From the NCBI RefSeq assembly GCF_041260155.1, contig NC_091941.1, positions 38,016,747 to 38,080,746 of the forward strand: a DNA stretch of 64,000 nt. Reading direction: 5' to 3'. This document shows positions 10,043 to 22,300 of this stretch, piece by piece. The notes beneath the pieces were generated by a model. That model was not told the DNA's origin. It made no database searches and saw only the letters and a program-made list of their open reading frames with translations. Source of the stretch: Ptychodera flava (Eukaryota > Hemichordata > Enteropneusta > Ptychoderidae). The first letter of the stretch is position 1. Each line of letters opens with the position of its first letter. Made by a program: the position numbers and the translations under genes.

Positions 10043-12748
10043 AGTTACATTCGCTGCTAAAAGAGCTTGCTATTCTAGAATTTCTCTCGCTTAATCATTT
10101 TTCAGTCGGCGTCCGTCGTTAAATGACTTTTAGTGAGCCACGGAGCACAAGGGTAACCGATAGAATGTACACATAGATGTCAATGAAGAGATGTTCGCGT
10201 AACATAGTTTATAGGGTATATATCATGAACAATCAATTTGCATTTTCCCTGCATTTACTATCCTGTCTGATGCAATACTTACATTCTATTCCATAGGTAG
10301 TTTGCAATTCAACCATTAATTTGACAGTCCTATTTAGTGGTAAACCTAAACTCGGGACGCCTGAGGAAAAACAAATTGCAATTGCAAATGGAATAAGAAA
10401 TCAAACGATGTACGGACTTTTACTGCATCTAATTACCAATAAGATGTGTAGGACTTCATATGTATACTTATATGTATGCAACCATAAAAACACGTACACA
10501 TACATATATTTGCATACATGTGTGTATATACGTGTACATATAAATGTGTATATGTGTGTCCGTGTGTGAGTGTATGTTTTTTATAAAAAAGGCGTGCGAT
10601 GGCGTGATATCTCAAATCATGGGAGTATTGTTATTGCCTGCATATTTAAATAATCTTGTCCGCATAAATTCGCATTAAGATGACATTTTTCTCACCCTTT
10701 TGATCAATCATGTATTGCACTGCGTCTGCGAAGTCACAATAATCGGGTCGTTCGTATTCGAACTCGTGCCAATCACAAAGAGGATCAACATCTCTGCACA
10801 CGGCACGCAAACACTCCGTCATAGGCAAGCAATCGGGAAGAGACTGCAAGTTCTGGGAACACGCCATGGACTCTGGATAAAACGGAATCCTGTTACAGGC
10901 CACTCCATAGCTACTGTGATTTCCACATGCTGATCATTACGGCAAAAATAAAGAATGAAATGTCAGACTCACAAATCATTCTTGTTTAGAGTGATGAGTG
11001 ACTCACCGGAAATGATTGTAATCGTACTGAGGAAATTATTTTGACATTCTCCTTGCATTATGAATTAGAACTCAGTTGAATTTTAACATATTGTACTATT
11101 TTTGTTAATTTTGTTTATTATTAGATAATGAATCGCCTATAATTAATACTGTAGTAGATATGATATTAACTTATTTTTATCGTAAAATGGTTGTTGTAGA
11201 TTAAAGTTAAATAAAGTCCTTAAATATTGCTCAGATAAAGTTTACTTTATACATGTATATGGTAATAGAGTCTGACTGAATGAAGCTCTTAACGGTATGG
11301 TTGATGTAATTTACAATTAGAAGAAAACGTACATGTATTCGCGTTGAAACCTTGTGGTCGCTTTTAGAAAACCATGTCTATTCGAACAGCTCGTAGGCAT
11401 ACTATCAAGAAGAAGGTGGATATTTTATAAAACATAACAATTTTGAAAAGAATGGAGCCGATCTTACTAATTATTTGTAAGTTGATATGATAATTATCAG
11501 AAACGGTACAAAATGAAGAGAGATCATTAATCTAAAATACATATGAACGTTAAAAATAGACAGCAGAGACTGTCTATTGTTTAAAGCAAAAATATCTTCG
11601 TAAGTCTACGGAGAACACAAATAACACTCTTCCGACTCTCCGATTTTGAATAAAGAAATTATCTCCAGGGGCAGCCATCAAGCCGATTTTGAGAAATTTT
11701 AACTCGAGATGTTTTTACAAGTGAATCAAGAATATGCTATTCCGACGTATGTTGAACAAAATTTAAGTCAGATAGGGAAATAAGGGTTGTTTTTTTAACT
11801 GCTCTCCCAGTCTCCCGCCATAATATGAAAATTTTCTTCTCCCGCCAATAGGTTTTCACCTCTCCTCATTCCTTGCTGGGAGATATCTCCGCTTCCCCTT
11901 CTCCATAGGTAAAGTTCCCTATTGCCCTCTCCCTACTTTAAATGATCTCCCTGGCACCTCTTTGCAACGTACTCTTTCCCTGACAGGCATCCAAACAATA
12001 ACAGAATCATACTCCATGCCCGCACACTGGGCCTTTTTTAAGTTGTTCGCCGAATAGTAGAATAAAATTTCCAAGCAAACTAACGTGGAAACAACTGTTC
12101 GCTGGCTTGCTTATCGGAAATAAAGATTGCCCGCCGAGAAATCGCTTAGGACAGATTTTTGCACGAACAGCTTTGTTGACTGCCCCTATCATCTTCTTCC
12201 TCCTAGTGCCATATGAACCTTTTGAACAATTTGTATATCTTCCCATCCAAGTCCTTTAGCGAAATCAGTGATCTTGACCACACTCTCAGTATAATTCTTA
12301 CAAGTAAGAAGTTAGTGGTACTCACTTTGGAGTTGAAGGTTATCGTAAAGTGTAGCCTCGTTCATTTTTATCAGCGAAAGTGCTCCGACCTGTTTTTATT
12401 AATGTAGAAATGATAACATGTTAATCTATTGAATGATAATGTTCAATTGGACGATATAACTTTATACTTTCAAATTGGTAATATTTTCATTGTGTGCGGG
12501 AAAACAGGCACATTTTCTCATCTTAGTCTGTCGAAATACAAAGTGTTCGCATTGCCTGTAGACATGCATTGTGTACACCATGTAGCTCTGTGGCTGACAA
12601 TTTTTCGTTCTTCATTCCAAGTTTACATTCGCAAAAAAAAAAAAAAACAAATTAAGAAAAGAGTAAATGAACTTACTACATCTACCGAACACAGCACGAC
12701 CACTAGGAACTTCATGGACATCAAGAGGATATTGTAAGATAACGACAT
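9868..12748 (-). CDS. Secreted cysteine-rich protein gene, 3' end missing
   Basis: Not a family I recognise. Four exons on the minus strand join without a phase conflict: 12748-12677, 12389-12326, 10929-10696 and 10002-9868. The predicted product begins with a signal peptide (hydrophobic core FLVVVLC, likely cleavage near residues 24-27). It continues with a short helix-like linker and then a domain with 14 cysteines over about 120 residues. Landmarks are ACNRIPFYPESMAC, LPDCLPMTECLRAVC, KCEEHLKGC and YYNCYCNLG. All cysteines lie in the two long exons, as expected for an extracellular disulfide-bonded protein. A TATA box lies 82 bp upstream of the start codon. The last visible exon ends with a good donor, so at least one further exon should lie below 9868; I could not place it. 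The spacing does not match the phospholipase A2, EGF or Kunitz patterns I know. Confidence 0.6.
10010..10039 (+). repeat. (AG)n microsatellite forming a pyrimidine tract
   Basis: About 15 AG dinucleotides. On the minus strand this is a pure CT run ending a few bases before the acceptor of the exon at 10002, so it serves as that intron's polypyrimidine tract. Confidence 0.85.
10430..10575. repeat. Degenerate TA/TG-rich microsatellite
   Basis: An impure purine-pyrimidine alternation of TATG, TACA and TGTG steps lying in an intron of the minus-strand gene. It produces short meaningless frames on both strands. Confidence 0.7.
10696..10929 (-). CDS. Cys-rich gene exon 3
   Basis: A 234-base exon, phase 1 to phase 1, between a GATCAG acceptor and a GTGAGA donor. 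It encodes eight of the cysteines. The spacing is C-x9-11-C around VACNRIPF, then MAC, DC, EC, VC, LC and YC. The C-terminal part (DFADAVQYMIDQK) looks helical. Confidence 0.65.
12326..12389 (-). CDS. Cys-rich gene exon 2, short linker
   Basis: Sixty-four bases between an AACAG acceptor and a GTGAGT donor. It enters in phase 0 and leaves in phase 1, exactly what is needed to connect exon 1 with the next exon. It encodes about 21 residues (VGALSLIKMNEATLYDNLQ and onwards). The alanine near its start gives a plausible signal-peptidase site. The exon was chosen because its phases fit, so it needs transcript support. Confidence 0.5.
12677..12748 (-). CDS. Cys-rich gene exon 1, signal peptide
   Basis: Twenty-four codons from ATG to a GTAAGT donor, ending in phase 0. 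Three Met codons (1, 10 and 12) could serve as start. The first gives the full leader, and Met12-Lys13 directly precedes the hydrophobic core. The frame ends VLCSVDV. Confidence 0.6.
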
Positions 12749-12829
12749 TATTTTGGTAAAGATATTCTCAGTCGTTCATGCACAGTCAGCTGATTAACGT
12801 ATCTACAATATTGTCTGTGTGTCTGGTCC

Positions 12830-12837
12830 TTTTTATA
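12830..12837 (-). promoter_or_regulatory. TATA box of the Cys-rich gene
   Basis: The minus strand reads TATAAAAA here, followed by GG. With initiation about 30 bases downstream, near 12800, the 5' leader before the ATG at 12748 would be roughly 50 bases. Confidence 0.5.
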
Positions 12838-15800
12838 GATAAAACCAGTGTCATGTTTGCCACGTTGTCAAATGTCCAACTTGTGTTTCATCATTTTGCA
12901 AATTTCCTCTACAGCCAATTTCCTTACCAGCGTTTCAGAATGCGTCGGCGCGTTGACGTTTTCCTTTTTAAATTGTTAATTGTTGTTAAAAGGCATGGAT
13001 CAGGTGTCAGATTGTCTTGCCGGGAAATTTACTTGCCAGATTACAATTTCAATGGAAAACAAAAGGCTACAGCACCTTCATAATCCTCTTACAGAGTAAA
13101 GCAAACTCGATCCCTGGAATCGAGTCCCCTACTTTTAAGATATCACTTACAAAAGTAGGTAGCCATCATTTATATTGTTCGTCTCCCTGTGTTTATAATT
13201 TTGGATCTTTTAGTAAAATATTTGGCAAAGAGGAGCTAACGTACACCCCATTTCCCGTATATACGATCCGATCGGCAGGGTTTTAATTAGAAGCCGGCAG
13301 CCAGCGAAATCGGACGGCTGTCACAGCATTCTCACCGGTTGTGAATTTTAAAGAAATGTTACTGAACAGCAACGAAATTGATAAGGTCTCCCCGAATTGT
13401 CACAAAATATAACGTGTTTAAACTTAGGCGTCTTATGTTTGGGCGCGATAACACGGCCAACTGTGCTCATGTGCGTTATATCAGTGGTTGAAAGAAGCCC
13501 TTCTTTTGTGAGCGACGGTATTACTATGTATATGTTGCCTGAATCGGTGTGAATTAAATACGTTTTAGTACGGGTATGTCGCAATAATATTAGGCGAACA
13601 AAAAATACGGCGAGTGGTTAGCGATGTTGAGATGCGCCGAGAACAGTTGTCCTTTGGAAATAAATATCATTTTTGTACTTATGTTATATTTTGGGTGCTG
13701 AAGACGTTTATTCGTTTTGAACAACTATAGGTCTACATAGAGTAGAATATAAAAACGATGCGTCAAAGCAAGGTGTGACGAATGGGGGTTTGTTTACATG
13801 TGTTTTCACCGTTGTTGGTCGATCGTCTCTTAATGAATATTCTTCTCTCTAAAATACTTGAGTATTGTGATGTTTACTTAAAGCATTGGTTTGAATAAAT
13901 ACAGTCAGGATGGCCATTTACCTCGCTTTTTAATATTCACAAAAAAGCTTATTCGAACCAACGGATTCAATGTTGTCTCCTGATTGACATTGACCAAACT
14001 CTGAAATCGTGGTTGTTTGAACATATCAAAGTTACCACTCTATAGGCCTACTAATACATTTAATATTTCAATGGTGACGTACAGCACAAAATCCCCGTAG
14101 TGTTGCTTTCAAATTCTATCGATATAGATTTGTTTTACATTATCAAAAAATCAAGTAAACTTGGAGTCACTTTGCATGCAGTCAGAATTGACTAGAAACA
14201 ACGTTAAGGGAACTTTTCACTGGCACAGGGAAGGGCAAAGCGTCGGGAAGATCACAATATTTCGTCATTTTCACAACACAGTATTAATTTTGAGATGCTT
14301 CAACGCGAGAAAAAGGCTGACGTTGGGAGAAATTTACAAAGTTGACGGTAGAAAACTCAATGTGTTGGTCATATATTTAGGAATTGTAAATTCTGCCTGT
14401 AGCGTCATTTGTTCACCGGATACGATGGAAAATGTAACAAAAATCTATACGTTTTAAGATATTCCGATACAAATGTACACTGTCATGGTATTGGCTCTCA
14501 ATTGTGAATACGGGATAGATGACAAAATGTAACATGAAGAGGTAGTATTTTAGGAATGTTTACGTCAGATAGCAAAACAGCGGGTCATATGTCTATAAGA
14601 CAGTCCATACAAACCGCACATGAGAGACTAGCTTAAATATCATCAAATAGTTCTATTCCTGTAATACGTAGGAACTGTTAACATTAAAGCGACATTTAAA
14701 ACAAAACGACATATAAATTACACAATTGTTTGTCCCCAGTACATATGAAACAATATTAAGCTCAGTGATCAGAGTAACAGAGGCAGATGTTTCGTTTCCT
14801 ATCTAAATAGAAGCCAAACAACTCACACGAACTGAAAATGCTCCCGTATATTGCAGTTGTCTTGTAACTTTGAACTGTTGCCACAAGCAACTTCATTGAA
14901 ACTGTAGTGATCAACATCGTGAACAATATTCACCACATATTAATTCCAAAGGTCGTTATTAAGAATACAAATATACGTAATGATCTGGAATAAAAATACG
15001 AAATTATTTTGACAGCTTTCATTGTATCACCAACTCCTTTAAGCTTTATATGCGAAATTTTGAAAGCTCATTAGATATACAATTAATAAATTACCTGATA
15101 TGATGAAAATGCAAAATTACTGGTATGAAATAAAAATTACAGGCATGAAAAAATAATTCCAGTATGAAATAAAAATACATCTGTGGTCCTATTTAGTCAT
15201 TCTAGCCTGAGTAAACCCAGCACTACATTTAATTAATTGCGCGGACGATATGCAAGTAGGAAATATGCATATTACGGACTCTTGTGTTGAGTATATGTGT
15301 GTCATAGTCATTGTGAACACAAGTTGTCATAGAGTTATCCTATTACAAAGTGGAATGATCAGTCGACGAATTACACTTGTGTGATGTCCAGTTTGATAAT
15401 GAAATTTTATTGAAGAAAGTAGTCAGGAAGTGTTTGACTCTCATGCATATGATTCGGTAAAACTGAACTTGTTTGTTGTTGTTTAGGTATTACAAAATAT
15501 GTGAACGGTAAAGCTCAATTTTCCGGGCAAAACCAATATAGTTCAGTTTCAAGATGCTTTGCCTTACGGTTATCAAAGTTTCCCAGTCCTCGGTCTAGCA
15601 GCTTTCGTTGCTGGTTGTAAGAATAGTGAACATTGGTGTTTTGTCTCCTTTTTTCTGTTCTTGTTTATTTCCAACTCGGTTGGGGTTATGCTGTTCCTTT
15701 GCAATCTTCTGTAAATTTCAACGTGAGGGAGTTTGTATTTGCACTCAAAATGAAAAGTCTCCGTTGGAAGGGCAGAGAAGAGCGCCAGCTTGCGACTTCG

Positions 15801-16100
15801 ATGATGTCTTTGTTTTCCAGGATGAATACATCATTCATATAATAACTTACTTTACTGGGCGTGTTGTCATGGTGAAACATAAATAATCAAACCGACATCC
15901 CATAGGTATGAATAATTAATGATTAATTAGATACGTGACAGTGTGAAATGTACCAACCGCTCTTCATAAAATTAATATCGAAGTATCCCATGGACACAAG
16001 GCTTTCTCTACCCGGCTATGTAGATATGTTTTTCAATCGGGTTGGAATTCTGGTGTGGTGATCAACAAGTGTTTTTTGTGAATATTTCATCGCTGGACAC
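12838..16100. other. Non-coding interval upstream of two divergent genes
   Basis: This stretch lies between the 5' ends of the minus-strand cysteine-rich gene and the plus-strand KY-type gene. Both promoters should fall in it. I see no splice-bounded coding segment and no clear repeat ends. Open frames at 14161-14457 and 15608-15886 have no recognisable features. Confidence 0.4.
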
Positions 16101-16145
16101 TTTGTGGTGTACAGATCAAGAGATATTCCTGTCAAAATCATCAGG

Positions 16146-16334
16146 ATGGGAAGTACTTGTACAGTAGCAGCAAAGGGTTCTAGCGTCGCCCCGGCAGTAG
16201 ACAAAAACAGCGAGGAAAAACTACACACTGTAACTGATGAGCCATATCTGTCGCTACCCTCTCCCTCCTCAAATGAGAGTAAAACGTCGATTGACGACCA
16301 CAATTTTAATTTGATCGACCAAATGGTACTAGAT
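16146..16334 (+). CDS. KY-like: KY-like gene exon 1
   Basis: Sixty-three codons from ATG to a GTAAGT donor, phase 0. An upstream in-frame non-ATG extension exists, but this ATG gives the MGSTC acylation-type start. The rest is Ser/Thr-rich and probably disordered. Confidence 0.65.
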
Positions 16335-19300
16335 GTAAGTATGCAATGGATTGCGTTATCATATGTACCTGAGCTTTAGCGACCGTGTCCCTCTAATAGA
16401 ATCCACAGTTATACCCAGAATCGGTGAGAATTATTAAATTTGTTTATGACCGATGGAACATTCATAAATTTATGTGTTCATGGAAAGTCATCGATAAGTT
16501 CGATGATTAAACAGTAATACGAACGTGTTTGTGTCACATTTCTTGACAAACAATGGCCTAATTCGTTCTAATTCGCCCTGTACATCATACATACCTGGAA
16601 CCATTGCCTCATAATGCGGTATAGTATACTGAATGCTTTATCCATAAATGATACAAGTTGACACTTTTTTCGTAAGTGATTTTCACAGTTTGAAATTCAC
16701 GTAATCATTTTGATGCAGTGTATGATGGACACATTCATGCCTGCTGCTCCAGTTATTGTTGATCAAACTGGGCAACACTATGATATAATATTCTTCGAGC
16801 GCCTGTGTTCGACTCTCTGATATTTTCAATGTAGCACGTACCTACTAGCCACAACGTATAGGAGTATTACCGGTCAAACGCAGCACATGATAAGGCTGCG
16901 TTCACAAATAACGATTGGGGGGGGGGGGGCTGGAGGAATCGCGATTGAAATCTTTTTTTTTTCAGATCCCCCCACCCTCAATGCCCTAAAAATTTTCAAA
17001 TGCCCCTCTCTATATGATCAAAATTTTTCAAGTCCCCCCTAACTATCACAAGCACGCATATTTGTAAAGGATGTGCGCACAGACAAAATAAACACGTATT
17101 GCTCCATTCCGCTCGCAGATGTTCAACATTACCTGTTATTAGTACTTTGTAAAGTCATATTTCAAAGTTGATTCATTTTTAAATGCATCAGTGAACTTTT
17201 TGAAATTACAGTATCAGTCTATAAGCCAACTTGAGTTAATCCAAATCTGGCCAGATCAATTGCTCCTACCGAAGAGCACACAAAATGACGATCATGAGAG
17301 AGTATGCAAATTGTTAATTCTGGCTAATTGCCATATTGTAAAACGTATATGAATTAGATGCTACTCAAAATTGAAAATATTGGAAGGTTAAAATATTCCA
17401 TCAAATAAATGTTTTAATCTCTGAAATTTTGGGTGTAATAATGGCAAATTTGTTTAAAAAATAAATAATTCCATTTGGTCACATATTTTTTCATTTAGTC
17501 TTTACTGTTCAAAGTTTTACTTTTGTATTATTTTATGACGTGAATATGAAACTTTAGAAAATTGAACATGGTGACCCCATCTTTTTTCTTTAATATTATC
17601 CTCATATGCCAGAAAGTCTCCTGGTCTTCCATGTGTTGTTCTCTGGCCTAATCTAGTGTACAAGTATGTTTCACTGTCATGAGCGTCATTTGACACAAAC
17701 TCTTCTTCAACTACCATGTACATCAGAGTCAGAGCTATCTCTATCACTGCTCAGGTATGCAGTGACAGTAACACTGCAGTAGCAGGGCAGTATCTGATAG
17801 TGACACTACCCGTAGGCAGTAGCTGTATTAACTTTGACAATTTTGACAATATTTTTGTTCAGTTTATACAGCTGCGTTCTTGTTCTACTCCCTACAGCAT
17901 GTTGAACTGTCCAGTATTCAGCTTGCTATCACAGCCTGTGTATGTGTATCATGCATTTGTATCGCTGACAACTGACTGCCACTGATTAAATTATCACCTT
18001 TTACATATTTATATATACAGGCTTTGTCGACAAACTAATGTTGTGTGTTTGATTATGCTGTAGAGAGACAGCAAGAAACTGCAGTTGATATCACATATTA
18101 ATTGCAAAAATCATCAACAGTTGCAGCTTCTGCCCTGTTACTAAGCGCGTTTGGTTTTTTATGACAAATCACACGTTTAGATTTTTTCGAGATAAAAGTC
18201 ATGAAATGTGACAAAATGCTTCTAGATTTTGTTAAATGATTACTAATATTATAACAATTAGATGACACGAAAATGGTATTCATTTTCATTGAATTACCTA
18301 CAAAAACTTGGAATTGGAAAATGTAAAACATAAAAGGGAACCAAAAAATTTTCAAGTTCCCCCCCCCCTTTACAGGCAGAGCAAAATTTTCAAACCCCCC
18401 TCTACTACCCCAAAAATTTTCGAATCCCCCATGAATTCCTCCAGCCCCCCTAACCATTTTTTGTGAACGCAGCCTAAATGTGGTTTTAACAAGCACAAAT
18501 ACACGCATATGCTCTCCCGAAAGTTTGCCTGCCTAAGGCATATGTACACACATCTATGGGGCGCATAGACGCAGAGCGGAATAGACCACAGGGGACTGTG
18601 CTGCAGTTCAAGTTCTCTGCGATTTCGATTGCTGCGCAAGTTTTATATCCGCACAATACGGTTAGGCATTTATGGAATACACATTTTAAAATTTACTTGT
18701 TTACAAATTGCCAATTCAACCATTGAGGTTTCGAAATAAGGCTAGTTACACAGCCATCACTCTTATACGTACATTTTCTTTTAAGTCGAAAATCGACAAG
18801 TTCACCTGCTACACGGATCTAGTTACCTACTTCGTGGAAAAGGGAAGAACAGATGTTGAACGTTTGAGGGCATTCTTCGTCTGGATTTCTACAAATATTG
18901 CCCAGGAAGTTGATTTCTACGAGACATTCCGTATGCAGGAATGGATGTACTATCAGCTGCAAGATAACGACGACGACGACGACATTTCCCTCAATGAAAA
19001 GGATAAAAGTGACGTCATAGATTTCTTACATAATCACCGTCGTCCGAAGGAACCTACACGATTCTTGGACGACGATGGACCAAAACGATTCAAACCACCC
19101 GGTCCCGATGACATCGACGTTGCAGAAGTTTACAATTCTGGCATGGCGTACAGTTCTGGCTACGCTGCTCTGTTCAAGGCAATGTGCAGGTGAGTTTCCT
19201 CTCTACAAATTCAACTCTGTTCAAGGCAATGTGCAGGTGAGTTTCCTCTCTACAAATTCAGCTCTGTCCAAGGCAATGTGCAGGTGAGTTTCTTCTCTAC

Positions 19301-22300
19301 AAATTCAGCTCTGTCCAAGGCAATGTGCAGGTGAGTTTCCTCTCTACAAATTCAGCTCTGTCCAAGGCAATGTGCAGGTGAGTTTCCTCTCTACAAATTC
19401 AGCTCTGTTCAAGGCAATGTGCAGGTGAGTTTCCTCTCTACAAATTCAGCTCTGTTCAAGGCAATGTGCAGGTGAGTTTCCTCTCTACAAATTCAGCAGT
19501 TTTTGATTCCCTTCATGCAATCTCAAATTGTGCATAGTTTTATATTCTTCTTTTAACTTAACAAATATCGTTTCATAACTTATTTGACTAGACAACTATC
19601 GACATGTTGAACTCGGCATGAGGCTGCCGTTCAGGTGATTGCAAGTATTTGTTGCAAATCCTATTTTTAATCTAAAAATAAACCATTCTATTAAAGGTTT
19701 TACAAAAAAAAAGAGAAAAAAAAACGGGAAAAGTTAAGGGACAATTACCGTAAAGTTTGATGATATTTTAATTTATTTTAACTCCAGAAAACAATTATAT
19801 TTCTTATTCTTCTCCTCTAGAATGCTGAAATACAAATTATCAGCTTGGCACGCACAACGCTTGGTGTACAGAATGCGATGTTTTTTCTCGTTGTGCAATG
19901 CTTTTTCTCGTTGAAAAAATTGCCTAGCATAATTCTGTTTTTAGCGATAACATGGTACATCACACACATACAGACACCAATTTTAGAAAGAAAAATGATA
20001 CTTATTTTATTAACGAAACAAGAACAGCGGAAAAGATTCCGAAATTTCAGCCATCGGATCTTTTTAGCGTTCGACAATTGTCTTCATATTATAATTGCAA
20101 AGTAGTCCCCACCTACTAGTTTCTCCATCTCCCCGCTGCCAACACCATCAAATGTTTTCCTTCGTATCAGGGGAGTTCCCCACTGCCAACACCCCGCCAC
20201 TTGCTGTTATCCTGTCCTGGCTAAATCCCACCTGGTTTAGCCTTTTCCCTCTGCATGCTTTATATCGCCGCTTTTTGCCCTCTCCTTCTGCATAATAATT
20301 CCCAAACTGCTTTCGTGATCATGTACTAAAAAATTATATACTTGCATTGTACATTTTATATACTTACATTGTACATTTTATGAGTATTAAACAACCCTTG
20401 CGAGAACATAGCGAAAACGCTATAAGAACTATAATTCTTTGCGTACTGTTCTGTACCAACAGTTTTGGTGGCATCGATTGTATTATAATAAGTGGATACA
20501 TCATGGACGCCGACTTTCGTCCGGGCATGACAATTCCTAAGGAATGGCTGGGCGACCATTATTGGAATGCAGTTAATGTAGACGATCAGTGGTTGTTTGT
20601 TGATTGCTTCAAAGGTGCCGGCTATGTCAATTCCCGAGGTGGGTAAATAATTGTGATCAAATAACGATTACTTGAAATCAAAGGATTTCATCAAATACAG
20701 AGACATTTTCAAAATGCCCGACACACAATTTTCCAATGGCTTGTTGTTTTTACTCTTATTATAAGTCCACAAATGTAATGCGCAACGTGAGAAAATTTTG
20801 GAGAAATATGAGATAAATTGATTTTCTCGATGATTTTCACCGAAATGTTGATCCACTATACATTGTTATCTATGAGGAAACTATGAATAATTTGTTTTGA
20901 ATAGGTTATGGGGCAGGGTTGTTCCAGACAGAATATAGTGTCGTTTGCATCATATAGCCATCCTGATCATTAACAGTTTACTATTATATGTAACTTAACC
21001 ATACATGGGACGATTTACCTCATTCTACTCTGCTTTTACACAGGGGACTTTGAAGCTTGTTTTGAAGATCATTATTTCTTGGTCGATCCCAAGGTCTTTA
21101 TCAAGGACCACTTTCCATCCTGCCAAAGCTGGCAACTTCTACCAACTCCCATTACAAAAGAAGAGTTTGAGCGGCAACCAGTGATTGTTCCTGACATGTA
21201 CAAGTACCAACTGTCAATAGCTGAACCCAAAGAGGGCATTGTTGTGACATCGAACGACACAGGCATTGCTGAAGTTGTTTTGTCATTACCAGATTATGTA
21301 CCAAGTGATATTCTTGAGAGTGTTTTAGTGAAGAAGGACGATCCGGCAGTCACCGCTGTTAAAGCCTATTGGGCCAAAGTAGCAAAAGAACTGGAAGAAT
21401 TGGAAAATGAAAAGGATAGTGTAAAACCACCGCCATGGCTTTTTAAAGACGAGGCCGAAGAATACAAACGTAGGGGCAGTTTTCGTCCAAGTAGTAAAAG
21501 AGGAACAGATATTTCTGAGCAGGAGGTCAAAGGTGAGCTGTTAGCATTATTGGAAGAAACTGAGGACGGTGATGAAAGAAACATAGACCAACAGTCAACC
21601 ACCTCGTCAAACCAGACTACCAGGTCATGGACATCCAGAACAACTAAGCCTCTATCGAAAGCTGGAACAGGATCCCAGTTAATAAACGTGCCAAATTCGA
21701 AATCAGATGGCCAAGTTAGCGCAGTTCCATCAAAGGAGGTACACCTACCACAGGGCAGCCTGCAAGATAGCGAACCCGGGACGGTAGAAGAAACATCTGA
21801 CATGCAAATTAATCGCGACTTCGAATTCTCCTGGAAATTGCACAGAGTCGACTGGATCGACCAAAACAAAGTGGTAGAAAACCACGTGATGGTACAGAGA
21901 AATGAAGGTCAAGTCACATTCTACATTGTACCACCAAAACCAGGAGCTTACTACTTCACACTGTTCACTAGAATTCAGCTATCCCAAGATGAAAAGAAAG
22001 CTTTAACATTCGAACAGGGTGCGGCGGGTAACTCTGAAGAAGGTGAGGAAGATGATGATGAGGACAGTGACGATGATGTACAACCACTGGAGGGGACTCA
22101 CACGGTCCCGGACGACGTCAATGTTGAAGAAACGGAAAGTGTCGATGATGAAAGCTCAACAGAGTCGGACAGTGAGTCGGACAGTGAGACGGACGAGGAG
22201 GAAGAAGAGGAAGGTCCTAAACTCATCAAAGTAAACCCGACAAAACTGATGTTGAAAATGAGGGATAAGGAATTGAAACCTAAGATAGAACGGGAGCCGG

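Noticed and set aside
12007..12246. Minus-strand 79-codon frame with several Cys and basic residues
   Set aside because: No splice borders fit the neighbouring Cys-rich exons and there is no recognisable motif. The short exon at 12326-12389 fits the phases better.
18098..18639. Minus-strand frames of 136 and 89 codons with Gly-rich stretches
   Set aside because: They run through the C-rich right end of the Harbinger-like element, where G/C runs remove stop codons.
21366..21869. 167-codon minus-strand frame opposite the KY-like gene
   Set aside because: It is the antisense shadow of a long coding exon. The other minus-strand frames over 22098-23580 are likewise shadows of acidic and lysine-rich coding sequence.
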